A stretch of DNA of 11,642 nt, from NCBI GenBank assembly GCA_046704825.1, contig JBJKRE010000236.1:1-11642 (forward strand), in the 5' to 3' direction. Positions 1-7,175 of the stretch are shown here, piece by piece (the stretch's first letter is position 1; every line of letters starts with the position of its first letter). The DNA comes from CAVRTJ01 sp046704825 (GTDB taxonomy: Bacteria > Acidobacteriota > UBA4820 > DSQY01). Below the pieces are notes generated by a model that worked only from the letters and a program-made list of their open reading frames with translations, was not told the DNA's origin and did no database searches. The position numbers and the translations under genes are program-made.

Positions 1-34
1 CCGGTTCGTCGTCCACCACGAGTACGCGTGCCAT
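1..34 (-). CDS. Response regulator, N-terminal fragment (cut by window edge)
   Basis: Reading leftward from an ATG at 34-32, the 11 complete codons give MARVLVVDDEP and the frame stays open to the window edge. A hydrophobic beta strand followed by Asp-Asp-Glu-Pro is the classic start of a CheY-like receiver domain, where the acidic pair binds the Mg2+ needed for aspartyl phosphorylation. The output domain lies outside the window, so it cannot be said whether this regulates transcription. No strong Shine-Dalgarno is visible upstream. The gene is divergent from the ferredoxin gene. The call rests on a very short but characteristic peptide. Confidence 0.62.
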   Translation of the reverse strand, partial: MARVLVVDDEP

Positions 35-83
35 GACACAAGGGTAGAACGAAAAGGCTCGCGGGGACAAGGGCGGGAGGTGA

Positions 84-375
84 TTTCGGATTTGGGATTG
101 CGGATTTGAAAGACGGCAGAGAAGCGAGGATGGGCTTATCGTTCAAGGGCTAAGGCCTAAGGCCGAAAGGCTAAGTGCTAAGGAAAACAAGACGGCGGGG
201 GACGGCCTGTTGGGGAAGGCGGAAGCACACTCTGTCACCCAAGGGCTAAAGCCGAAGGGCTAAAGGCTAAAGTGAAGACGGCGGGGGCCGGGCCTTCGAA
301 GGGCAGCATACGCCTTACTCACCTAACTCCCCCAATCCCCAACTCACGGCGCCGGAGGCGCGAATCACTCTCCAA
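84..375 (-). repeat. Intergenic repeat mosaic, copy 1 (inverted orientation)
   Basis: This fills most of the 480-bp gene-free stretch between the divergent response regulator and ferredoxin genes. Read on the minus strand it has, in order: AGTGATTCGCGCCT (369-356), a GC-rich hairpin, purine-rich GTGAGT/GGGATT runs, the palindrome CCTTCGAAGG (302-293), CCGCCGTCTT, then TTTAGCC/TTAGCC/TTTCGGCC runs. The last two modules occur twice (about 290-241 and 206-146). It ends with a 30-bp element (117-88). The same modules in the same order recur at 10411-10790 and, shortened, at 6973-7140. No coding potential is evident. I do not recognise it as a named repeat family. Confidence 0.75.
88..117 (-). repeat. 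Left arm of a 30-bp perfect inverted repeat
   Basis: The 30 bases here are the exact reverse complement of 10757-10786, about 10.6 kb away. The core contains GGATTTGGGATTGCGG. Identity stops at the next base on both sides. It is the terminal module of the intergenic mosaic, so it is more likely an interspersed repeat copy than the end of a transposon. Confidence 0.9.
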
Positions 376-397
376 CCGGCGGCCATATCACCGCCGG
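376..397. other. Inverted repeat upstream of the ferredoxin promoter
   Basis: CCGGCGG (376-382) and CCGCCGG (391-397) form a 7-bp perfect stem around an 8-base loop. It lies about 24 bp upstream of the -35 box of the ferredoxin promoter and has no T-tract, so it is not a standard terminator. It could be a protein-binding site or simply a GC-rich module of the adjoining repeat. Confidence 0.4.
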
Positions 398-420
398 AGT
401 GAGGGCCGGGCCCTAACATC

Positions 421-449
421 TTGACTTTGAAATGGATGGGGCGTATATT
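421..449 (+). promoter_or_regulatory. Sigma70-type promoter of the ferredoxin gene
   Basis: TTGACT (421-426) and TATATT (444-449) are separated by exactly 17 bp, each close to the consensus for the housekeeping sigma factor. The expected start of transcription near 456 leaves a leader of about 60 nt before the ferredoxin ATG. This local AT-rich stretch stands out from the GC-rich surroundings. Confidence 0.8.
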
Positions 450-515
450 GCCCTCCTCTGAACGGGGGTAGGCCCCAAAAGCCGATATTCTGCGTTAGTT
501 TAGGAGGTTCTTGAT

Positions 516-749
516 ATGGCAGATTCGAGCCTGAAATTCGAAGAAAATGCTCCCGGCAAGTGGTACGTGGACGAGAATTGCATCGCCTGCGATTCCTGCA
601 TGTCCATCGCGCCGGATAATTTCGTGATGAGCGAGGACGGAAGCCACGCGTTCGTCTCGAAGCAGCCCGAAAACGCCGAGGAAGAGCAGCTGTGCGAGGA
701 CGCCATGGCGTCCTGCCCGACCGAGTCCATCGGCGACGACGGCGAATAA
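516..749 (+). CDS. Small single-cluster [4Fe-4S] ferredoxin
   Basis: A 77-residue acidic electron carrier, expected to be cytoplasmic. The cluster ligands are Cys22, Cys25 and Cys28 (CIACDSC) plus Cys67, which precedes Pro68 (SCPTESIG), the usual arrangement in one-cluster bacterial ferredoxins. A fifth cysteine, Cys60, sits near where ferredoxins such as that of Thermotoga maritima have one half of a structural disulfide. The partner position, four residues after the third ligand, is Ala32 here, so the disulfide cannot form. The start is set by a strong AGGAGG at 502-507, eight bases before the ATG, below a good promoter. The gene is monocistronic, with a terminator starting about 40 bp after the stop. 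Nothing nearby identifies its redox partner. Confidence 0.93.
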   Translation: MADSSLKFEENAPGKWYVDENCIACDSCMSIAPDNFVMSEDGSHAFVSKQPENAEEEQLCEDAMASCPTESIGDDGE

Positions 750-786
750 TCTGCGATCGGGGCGCAGTCGGCCCCGACCATGCGGA

Positions 787-825
787 CGACGGCGGCCCGG
801 GAGCGATCCCGGGCCGTCTTCTTTT
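787..825 (+). terminator. Rho-independent terminator after ferredoxin
   Basis: GGCCCGGGA (794-802) pairs perfectly with TCCCGGGCC (807-815) across a GCGA (GNRA-type) tetraloop. GAC/GTC at the base can extend the stem past a small bulge. The T-rich tract TTCTTTT (819-825) follows directly. This separates the ferredoxin from the gene beginning at 895. Confidence 0.88.
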
Positions 826-894
826 GAGCTTCCTTCCGGTGTACAATTCGTTTTTATTAGAAGAACATGTAACGCTCATCAACGGAGGAAGACA

Positions 895-3837
895 ATGCGG
901 CGGCATTTGTGGACGGTCGTACTTCTCTTTTGCTGGGCCGTAGCCCTCGCGGCGCAGAGTCCCTATCCCCACCAGGAGATTCGTTTCGGCGTTAGGGTTA
1001 CACCGGATCAGTGGCCCGCGCTGGTTCAGACGCTCAAGGCGCATCCCGCCGACCCGGCCAACCCCGTCGGCGTGACGCTCATGATTACGAAGGACTGGGC
1101 CCAGTCCCCGGACTGGGGTTCCCTGGACGACACGGTAAGGGCCGTGGACGCGGCCCACGCAAGGCTGTGCATCGCGACCAAGGTCCCCGACTCGCCGGGC
1201 AGCAAGGCCGACCTCACCTACCTCGCCACGCTGTCCGAACACGCCGGGCCGCGCGTGGATGCGCTGGGACTCTCTCTGAGCAGGTCCCAGTTCTCCTCGA
1301 CGTTGCAGTCGAACCCCGACCAGCTCGCCCTGGTCCTCAAGGAAATGACCGTCGCCCTCAGGGGGCAGACGGGTGCGACCATCCTGCTGGGCGAGGTGGA
1401 AAAGGCCGACCTGCCGATCATGAAGCCGCTCTATTCACGGGATTTCCGGGCCTACGTGGAAGGGTACTCCTCCGACGCCGTGGGCCCGACGGGCGAGCCT
1501 TCCGACGAGGTGGTGAAGTTTCTGCAGACCTACCACCTGGGCGCGCCCCTCCTGCTGCACCTCCCGCGCATGTCCACGGCCATCGGCGCCCAGTTGCTGG
1601 TCCTCCTGTCGGCTTCCCGGGACGCGGTCTACACGGACATCGAACCGGCCGACGTGGGAACGATCTGGACGGCCATGCTGGAACTCAGGAAGAGGATCAC
1701 GCCGCACATGGGGCCGGGTTACGCCACCCAGGCGACCTCCATCAGCGACGCCTCGGGCCCCAGGACGGACATCGGGATCATCAATCTGCTCGACGCCACG
1801 AAGATGATCCAGGGCATGGTGCTGGTTCCGCGCGTGGCGGGTTCCAGGTCCGGGCCGGTGGACATCAAGCTGCCCACCGCCGATCTCACGAACCCCGAGG
1901 CCTGGCCGCTGCCGGACGGCGAGGCGGTCAAGCTCGGATACGACGCCAACCAGCGGAAGCAGGAGACGGTGCTTCACGTGCCCTGGCCCGGTAAGGCCGT
2001 CATCGTGCTGTTCAGCCGGCTGAAGACGGGCACGGTGGGCGAGCAGAAGGTGGACGTGACCACGGCCTACCGGATCCCCGTAGAAGTCATACTGGCCCGG
2101 CACCAGGCCGTCCAGGAACCCCAGAGCGTCTTCCTCGACAACTACCGGCGCAGCGCGGAAGTGGATTACCACTTCAAGCTGCCCGGCGGCACGGGGAGCC
2201 TCGACGTCACGTTCATGAATACCTTTTACTACGAGAAGGGAAGCGGCGCGAAGTGGGTTCAGAACCGCCTGCTCATCAACGGCGTGGACTGGAAGGGCAA
2301 GAAGATCCCCCAGCTGCCCATCGTCGAGCCCGAGAAGGTCAACACGCTGCCGCTGGCCCTCACGCTGGGCCGCGACTACTCATACCGCTACATCAGGAAC
2401 GACCGCGTGGACGGTCACGACTGCTACGAGGTGGAGTTCATCCCCCTTCCGGACGCCAGGGGAAGCCTGTACAGCGGCAAGGTCTGGATCGACCGCAAGA
2501 GCTACCAGAAGATCCGCATGACGGTGACCCAAACGGGGCTCCAGCCGCCCATGGTGAGCAACGAGGAGACCGACTTTTACGCGCCCTACAAGGGCCCCGG
2601 CGGGAAGACCTACTGGCTGCTCAGCAAGGTCAGGGGGCAGCAGATATTCGCCCTGGCCGGCGCGCAGGTGGTGGGCGAGCGCGAGATCAGCTTCGGGACA
2701 CCCGAACTGAACGACCCGCAGTTCGGCGCCCAGGTTGCGAAGGCGGAGGCGAGCGACAAGCCCATCCTCCAGGAAACGGACAAGGGCCTGCGCTATCTGG
2801 TGAAGCAGAAGAACGGCACCCGCAAGCTCCAGATGGAGCCCGAGACGAGCAAGCTTTTCGGCGCCGCAGGCTTCTACTACGACAAGAGCCTGAACTACCC
2901 GCTGCCCATCGTGGGCGTGGACTACTTCAACTACAACTGGCGAAAGACGCACACCCAGGTCAACATGCTGATCGGGGGTGCGGTCAACACGCTGACCGTG
3001 TCCAAGGTCGACCTCTTCCCCAGGGTGGACGGCACGCTGAACGCGGTGATCTTCGCCCTGCCCTTCCAGGACAAGTACTACCCGACCGGTGTGGAGGACA
3101 AGAGCCAGCGGGTGAAGATCCTGCGCGAAATCGCCTCGGGCAGCCTGGGCTGGCGCTTCAACCAGTTCTCCAAGCTCTCGCTCCGCCTCTCCGCGCGCTA
3201 CTACCGCTACTCCACCGTGAGCGAGACGGCGTCCGATTTCCGCATGCCCAAGAACCACTTCGACCTCAGCCTGGGGCTCGGCTACGACTTCGCGTGGCGC
3301 GGGTGGTCGGCGACGGCCTCCTTCGACCGCCACAAACGCACGTCCTGGGAGATCTGGGGCCTGCCGGGGCAGAACCAGGACTACGCCCGCTACAAGGATT
3401 ACGACAAGTGGGACGCGTCCTTCAGCAAGACCTTCTACCTGCCCTACTTCCAGAAGATCTCCACGAGCCTCACGTGGCTCGACGGCCGGGATCTGGACCG
3501 CTTCAGCCAGTACGAGTTCAGCTACCTCGGCGCCCAGTCTCTGTCGGGCTTCTCGGGCAGCGGCGTACGCTTCGATCGCGGCGCCATCGCGTCCCTGGGC
3601 TACCAGTTCAACATCGCCAATATCATCCGCTTCGGGCTGAACGTGGACCACGCCCGGGTGGAACCGCTGCGCAGCCAGGGCCTGTGGCAGAACCACACCG
3701 GCGTCGGCCTGTCCGGCACGGTCGCCGGTCCGTGGCAGACGCTGTGGACGGTCGATCTGGGCTACGCCGTCAAGAGCGACATCCCGGCCGTACAGCACGA
3801 TTACACGGCGGCACTCCTCGTGCTCAAACTGTGGTGA
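895..3837 (+). CDS. Exported multidomain outer-membrane beta-barrel protein with LolA-like domain
   Basis: A 980-residue protein with a signal peptide (MRR, a hydrophobic stretch to about residue 18, cleavage likely near ALA-AQ at 19-21). Residues about 25-270 alternate strands and helices like a (beta-alpha) barrel, followed by a beta-rich stretch to about 420. Residues about 423-565 resemble LolA/outer-membrane lipoprotein-sorting domains, with a DRVDGHDCYEVEF strand and a GKVWIDRKSYQKIRM strand. From about 650 to the C-terminus, amphipathic strands rich in Tyr, Phe and Trp (RLSARYYRYST, SLGLGYDFAW) and a final Trp980 indicate an outer-membrane barrel. The start has a good SD (GGAGG at 884-888). 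A TACAAT -10-like box at 842-847 lacks a clear -35. The gene is the first of a four-gene plus-strand run. The molecular function is unknown; a role in envelope lipid or lipoprotein handling is inferred from the LolA-like part. Confidence 0.8.
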   Translation: MRRHLWTVVLLFCWAVALAAQSPYPHQEIRFGVRVTPDQWPALVQTLKAHPADPANPVGVTLMITKDWAQSPDWGSLDDTVRAVDAAHARLCIATKVPDSPGSKADLTYLATLSEHAGPRVDALGLSLSRSQFSSTLQSNPDQLALVLKEMTVALRGQTGATILLGEVEKADLPIMKPLYSRDFRAYVEGYSSDAVGPTGEPSDEVVKFLQTYHLGAPLLLHLPRMSTAIGAQLLVLLSASRDAVYTDIEPADVGTIWTAMLELRKRITPHMGPGYATQATSISDASGPRTDIGIINLLDATKMIQGMVLVPRVAGSRSGPVDIKLPTADLTNPEAWPLPDGEAVKLGYDANQRKQETVLHVPWPGKAVIVLFSRLKTGTVGEQKVDVTTAYRIPVEVILARHQAVQEPQSVFLDNYRRSAEVDYHFKLPGGTGSLDVTFMNTFYYEKGSGAKWVQNRLLINGVDWKGKKIPQLPIVEPEKVNTLPLALTLGRDYSYRYIRNDRVDGHDCYEVEFIPLPDARGSLYSGKVWIDRKSYQKIRMTVTQTGLQPPMVSNEETDFYAPYKGPGGKTYWLLSKVRGQQIFALAGAQVVGEREISFGTPELNDPQFGAQVAKAEASDKPILQETDKGLRYLVKQKNGTRKLQMEPETSKLFGAAGFYYDKSLNYPLPIVGVDYFNYNWRKTHTQVNMLIGGAVNTLTVSKVDLFPRVDGTLNAVIFALPFQDKYYPTGVEDKSQRVKILREIASGSLGWRFNQFSKLSLRLSARYYRYSTVSETASDFRMPKNHFDLSLGLGYDFAWRGWSATASFDRHKRTSWEIWGLPGQNQDYARYKDYDKWDASFSKTFYLPYFQKISTSLTWLDGRDLDRFSQYEFSYLGAQSLSGFSGSGVRFDRGAIASLGYQFNIANIIRFGLNVDHARVEPLRSQGLWQNHTGVGLSGTVAGPWQTLWTVDLGYAVKSDIPAVQHDYTAALLVLKLW

Positions 3838-3882
3838 CGGGACCGGTTCAGCACTCTCCGGCCCAATGACAGGGAATCGACG

Positions 3883-4866
3883 ATGAAGAGAGAATCCGAA
3901 AATCAGAAACTGCCGCTTATGGTCATGACGTCGCCCCTGCCTGCCGATTTGGACGACCTGCTGGAAGGCCGGGTCCGGGTCAGGGTGTTCAAGCACCCCG
4001 AACCCCTGTCCGAAGAGATGCTGTGCCAGAGGCTCAAGGGAGCTTCCGGAGCCGTCACGCTCCTCTCGGACCACGTGACGGCCCGCGTTTTCGAAGCCTG
4101 CCCGACGCTCAAGGTGGTTTCGAACTACGCCGTGGGCACGGACAACGTGGACGTGGACGCCGCCGAGCGCCACGGGGTGGTCGTTACCTATACGCCCGAC
4201 GTGCTCACGGAGGCGACGGCGGACGTCGCGTGGACCCTGCTCTTGTCCATCGCCCGGCACGGCGTGGCTGGGGACCGATTCGTGCGGCGGGGACGGTTTA
4301 AAGGCTGGAAGCCTGACCTCTTCCTGGGCATGGATCTCAGGGGCAAGGTGCTGGGCATCGTCGGCATGGGGCGGATCGGCCGCGCGGTGGCACGGCGCGC
4401 GCCCTCTTTCGGGATGAAAGTGGTCTACACTCAGCGCAACAGGCTGGCACCCTCCGAAGAGAGTGCGCTGGGCGCCGGGTTCCTGCCGCTGGACGAACTG
4501 GTCAGGACCGCCGACGTGGTTTCCCTTCACTGTCCTCTGACCGGAGAGACGCGGCATCTAATGGACAAAAGACGCCTTATGGCCATGAAAAAGGGCGCCC
4601 TGCTCGTCAACGCCAGCAGAGGGCCCGTGGTGGACGAGGCCGCACTGGTGGAATGCCTGCGTTCCGGGCACCTCGGGGGAGCGGGTCTGGATGTATACGA
4701 GAACGAGCCGGCCCTGGCCGAGGGGCTGACGCGGCTGCCGAACACCATGCTCCTGCCCCACCTGGGTTCCGCGGGGCGAGAGACGAGGGCCACCATGGCC
4801 AGGATGGCGGTGTCCGACTGCCTGGCCGTCATCGAGGGGCGGGCGCCGCAGTTCCCCGTGACCTGA
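3883..4866 (+). CDS. D-2-hydroxyacid dehydrogenase (glyoxylate/hydroxypyruvate reductase-like)
   Basis: A 327-residue cytoplasmic NAD(P)H-dependent oxidoreductase of the D-isomer-specific 2-hydroxyacid dehydrogenase family, which interconverts 2-oxo acids and D-2-hydroxy acids. The cofactor-binding GMGRIG is at 161-166. The catalytic triad is present as Arg246 (NASRGPVVDE), Glu275 (DVYENEP) and His293 (LLPHLGSAG). The substrate-side loop SNYAVGTDNVD (from about residue 81) is typical of glyoxylate and phosphoglycerate dehydrogenase relatives. The length matches the catalytic core without an ACT domain, so SerA is unlikely. The substrate cannot be fixed from sequence: glyoxylate, hydroxypyruvate and pyruvate (D-lactate) are all possible. 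The gene begins 45 bp after the barrel gene with a modest AGGGA SD. It faces away from the BMC operon, so a shared pathway is not indicated. Confidence 0.9.
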   Translation: MKRESENQKLPLMVMTSPLPADLDDLLEGRVRVRVFKHPEPLSEEMLCQRLKGASGAVTLLSDHVTARVFEACPTLKVVSNYAVGTDNVDVDAAERHGVVVTYTPDVLTEATADVAWTLLLSIARHGVAGDRFVRRGRFKGWKPDLFLGMDLRGKVLGIVGMGRIGRAVARRAPSFGMKVVYTQRNRLAPSEESALGAGFLPLDELVRTADVVSLHCPLTGETRHLMDKRRLMAMKKGALLVNASRGPVVDEAALVECLRSGHLGGAGLDVYENEPALAEGLTRLPNTMLLPHLGSAGRETRATMARMAVSDCLAVIEGRAPQFPVT

Positions 4867-4908
4867 TGCACAAGGCCCGCAAGAGCGACAATCCGGAGGG
4901 GATCCGAC

Positions 4909-5925
4909 ATGGCTCAGGACCAGCAGACACAGGCCGAACACTTTCCCTGCCCCAATTGCGGCGGTCAGCTCGAGTGGGACCCGTCCCACGTGGAGATGCG
5001 CTGCCCCTACTGCGATTCGCTGGTGCCCGTCCCGGCCCGTAAGGGGTACAAGGCCGAGGAACACGACCTCGAGAGCTTCCTGGCCGACCATCCCAGGGCC
5101 AGGGGGTACGGCGCCGCCATGGACCGCTTCACCTGCAGGCAGTGCGGCGCGAGCGTCCACATGTCGGAGGGGCGCCGGGACCTGACGTGCCCCTTCTGCG
5201 GCAGCGAATTCGTGCTGGAGGCCCGGGCGGTCTCGCCCGACGTCCTGCAGCCCGATGCCCTGCTGCCCTTCACGGTGTCGCGGGAGCAGTGTGTGGACAG
5301 GTTCAAACGCTGGATCGGTTCGGGGTTCCTGGTACCGGGCGATCTCAAGAAAGAAGGCAGGCTGGACCACGTACTGGGGCTCTACATGCCCTTCTTCTCC
5401 TTCTCGCTCAGGGCGGACAGCCAGTGGGCGGACGCCGAGGGACGTGCCGGAAAGATCGCGAACAACTACCCGGACGTGCTGGTGCCGGGCCTTACGGACA
5501 TCCACCTGGACCTGCTCATGAAGGTCTACCCCTTCCAGCTCGAGAGCCTCCGCCCCTACGACCCCCAGTACATGGCCGGATTCGGCGTGATGAACGCCGA
5601 ACTGCCGCTCAAGAGCCTCTCGACGGTGGCGCGGAGCAACGTGGAGGCCGACCAGCGCGACCGCTGCGCGGCGAAGGTTCCGGGCGACGACCGGGAGGGG
5701 CTGCGGGTGTCGACCCAACTCTCGGAAGAGACCTTCAAACACGTGATCTGCCCCGTCTGGATGGGCTCCTTCAAGTACGGGAAGCGCGCGTACGCCTTCC
5801 TCATCAACGGCCAGACGGGGGCGTTCTACGGCGAGACCCCCGTGTCCCGCCTCAAGCTGTGGTTCCTCGGAGGCGCGGCGGCGTTCCTCCTGCTGCTCCT
5901 TCTCCTCCTGGCCAGGTGCGGCTGA
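4909..5925 (+). CDS. Tail-anchored protein with two zinc ribbons
   Basis: 338 residues. The first zinc ribbon uses Cys14, Cys17, Cys32 and Cys35 (CPNCGG, CPYC). The second uses Cys76, Cys79, Cys94 and Cys97 (CRQCG, CPFCG). The middle region (about 120-310) includes LPFTVSREQC, GLYMPFFSF and a late ICPVWMG with AFLINGQTGAFYGETPVS, which I recognise from proteins often annotated as TFIIB-type zinc ribbon or 'primosomal protein N'-like. There is no helicase motif here, so the PriA label would be wrong. A Leu-rich membrane segment at about 317-335 lies at the extreme C-terminus, so the soluble part probably faces the cytoplasm. A GGAGG SD (4895-4899) supports the start. The stop overlaps the next gene's start by one base. 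Function is unknown. Confidence 0.85.
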   Translation: MAQDQQTQAEHFPCPNCGGQLEWDPSHVEMRCPYCDSLVPVPARKGYKAEEHDLESFLADHPRARGYGAAMDRFTCRQCGASVHMSEGRRDLTCPFCGSEFVLEARAVSPDVLQPDALLPFTVSREQCVDRFKRWIGSGFLVPGDLKKEGRLDHVLGLYMPFFSFSLRADSQWADAEGRAGKIANNYPDVLVPGLTDIHLDLLMKVYPFQLESLRPYDPQYMAGFGVMNAELPLKSLSTVARSNVEADQRDRCAAKVPGDDREGLRVSTQLSEETFKHVICPVWMGSFKYGKRAYAFLINGQTGAFYGETPVSRLKLWFLGGAAAFLLLLLLLLARCG

Positions 5926-6977
5926 TGCGCACGGCCCCGATCGAGGTTCCGGACGGCGCCCGCGTCCTCGTCCGGATGCCCAACTGGATCGGCGACGCTA
6001 TCCTGTGCACGCCGGCCCTCGCCGCACTCCGAAGGGCCCGCCCCGACCTGAGGCTCGAGGCCCTCGTGAAACCCGGCGCCCTGCGAGCGGTGGACGGCCT
6101 GTCCCTGCTCGACGCCGTGTCCGTCCTGAAGGGGACGTCCGCCGGCGGGACCCTGGCCCGCGCCCGAACCCTCAAGAAGCTGGGCTACGCGGCGGCCGTG
6201 GTCTTCCCGAAGGGCTTCCGGGAGGCCCTGCTCGTGCGCCTGGCCGGAATCCCCGTGCGCATGGGGCTGGACACGGACCACAGGGCGTTCCTCCTGAGTC
6301 ACCCGGTGGCGTTCACGAAATCCGACTGGCACCTCCACCACGCGGTCCAGTTCGCCAGGGTCCTCATCCCCCTGGGCGTGGAACTGGCCGATGAGGGGCT
6401 GGCCTTCCCCGTGTCCGAAAAGGACCGCGACGAAGCCGAAGCGCTGGTGCGGGCCGAGTCGCTCCAGGCTCCCTTCATCGCCTTTCACATCTCCGCGAGC
6501 AAGCTCCCGCGGGCCTGGCATCCCGACCGGTTCGGCGAGGTGGCCCACCGCCTGTCCGAGCGGACGGGCCTGCGAATCGTGCTTTTCGGCACGGCCTCCG
6601 AGGCACCGGTCCACCGGGCCTTCACGGCGGCATGCCCGGGGACTCTGGACCTGGCGGGCCGAACGAGCATCGGGGTCATGGCGGCGCTCCTGGAACGCTG
6701 CCGGCTGTTCGTGGGCAACGATTCGGGGCCCATGCACGTGGCCGCGGCGGTGGGGGCGCCCGTGACGGCGATCTTCGGGCCGGGCGCCCCGCACAAGACC
6801 CGACCGTACCTGCCCTCCGACCGCCTCCGGGTGGTCTACGCGGGCCTGCCCTGTTCGCCGTGCCGCCAGAGCTTCTGGAAGGACTGCCGCCCGTCGCCCG
6901 CGGGCAAGCCGCCGTGCCTGGAAGCTGTGTCTCCCGACGCCGTCGTCCGTGCGTGCATGGAACTTATTGCACAGTGA
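5925..6977 (+). CDS. waaF: Glycosyltransferase family 9 (ADP-heptose:LPS heptosyltransferase-like)
   Basis: 350 residues, the usual length for heptosyltransferases that add heptose from ADP-heptose to the LPS inner core on the cytoplasmic face of the inner membrane. Family marks are the N-terminal PNWIGDAILCTPAL (19-32), SASK at 190-193 followed by RAWHPDRF (the KxWP-like loop), and GNDSGPMHVAAAVGAP (264-279), the nucleotide-sugar pocket. The Cys-rich LPCSPCRQSFWKDC near the C-terminus is common in WaaF-type members. The chosen ATG overlaps the stop of the zinc-ribbon gene (TGATG). The frame is open far upstream, but that stretch lies out of frame over the zinc-ribbon gene and is not coding. 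The stop codon lies inside the first unit of an octamer repeat. Which sugar and core position are used is not determined. Confidence 0.9.
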   Translation: MRTAPIEVPDGARVLVRMPNWIGDAILCTPALAALRRARPDLRLEALVKPGALRAVDGLSLLDAVSVLKGTSAGGTLARARTLKKLGYAAAVVFPKGFREALLVRLAGIPVRMGLDTDHRAFLLSHPVAFTKSDWHLHHAVQFARVLIPLGVELADEGLAFPVSEKDRDEAEALVRAESLQAPFIAFHISASKLPRAWHPDRFGEVAHRLSERTGLRIVLFGTASEAPVHRAFTAACPGTLDLAGRTSIGVMAALLERCRLFVGNDSGPMHVAAAVGAPVTAIFGPGAPHKTRPYLPSDRLRVVYAGLPCSPCRQSFWKDCRPSPAGKPPCLEAVSPDAVVRACMELIAQ

Positions 6978-7009
6978 TCAAGTGATCGAGTGATTGCGCC
7001 TGGCGGCGC

Positions 7010-7033
7010 GGGGAAAGGGTAAAGGGTAAAGGG
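7010..7033 (+). other. Canonical G-quadruplex motif
   Basis: Four runs of at least three G (7010-7013, 7017-7019, 7024-7026, 7031-7033) are separated by loops of 3 to 4 bases, fitting the G3+N1-7 rule. The period is 7, built from GGGTAAA units. It lies about 33 nt after the glycosyltransferase stop, on that gene's coding strand, so it would also be in a readthrough RNA. Confidence 0.6.
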
Positions 7034-7061
7034 AAAAGGTTTGAGGTAAAGAAGGTGATCG

Positions 7062-7079
7062 CTGGCCTTCGAAGGCCAG
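7062..7079. other. 18-bp perfect palindrome
   Basis: CTGGCCTTCGAAGGCCAG is self-complementary over its full length. Its core CCTTCGAAGG recurs exactly at 293-302, with near matches at 10488-10497, 10612-10621 and 10737-10746, always inside the intergenic mosaics. It could form a cruciform or hairpin, or bind a dimeric protein. No T-tract follows directly. Confidence 0.7.
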
Positions 7080-7175
7080 GTTCCCGCCGTTTTCCCTTTA
7101 GCCCTTAGCCTTTCGGCCTTAGGCTTTCGGCCTTAGGCTTTGGACAAGACCTTTTCCGTAGTTCTTTGTGAGCAA

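Larger units (their letters stand above)
6973..7140 (+). repeat. Intergenic repeat mosaic, copy 2 (short)
   Basis: This copy sits between two convergent operons. It starts with three octamers (AGTGATCA, AGTGATCG, AGTGATTG; 6973-6996), then GCGCCTGGCGGCGCGG, a GGGTAAA run, an 18-bp palindrome, CCGCCGTTTTCCC and TTTAGCCCTTAGCC. It ends in two perfect copies of the 14-mer TTTCGGCCTTAGGC (7111-7124, 7125-7138). Its first 33 bases (6979-7011) match 10411-10444 with one mismatch and one inserted base. The terminal 30-mer of copies 1 and 3 is missing here. Being between converging genes it may also help end transcription, but no canonical hairpin plus T-tract is seen. Confidence 0.75.

Noticed and set aside
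450..515. Riboswitch in the ferredoxin leader
   Set aside because: Only about 60 nt with one weak GGGG/CCCC pairing near 466-478 and no known aptamer pattern.
388..1242. Minus-strand open frame opposite ferredoxin and the start of the barrel gene
   Set aside because: Low-complexity Arg-rich translation, and it runs through the ferredoxin terminator and promoter.
2380..4557. Very long minus-strand open frame (725 codons) opposite the barrel and dehydrogenase genes
   Set aside because: Its translation is His/Arg/Gly/Pro-rich with no recognisable domain and it crosses two well-supported plus-strand genes. High GC content commonly leaves such antisense frames open.
3883..4866. Dehydrogenase as part of the microcompartment pathway
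   Set aside because: It is on the other strand, in a different operon about 3 kb away, and has no terminal encapsulation-like helix.
5142..5924. Possible 261-residue N-terminal extension of the heptosyltransferase
   Set aside because: It lies out of frame over the zinc-ribbon gene and is Arg/Gly/Pro-rich. The ATG at 5925 starts exactly where GT9 similarity begins and overlaps the upstream stop as TGATG.
6973..7140. CRISPR-like array
   Set aside because: The repeat units are 7-14 bp, adjacent and without unique spacers of even length, and no cas genes are present.
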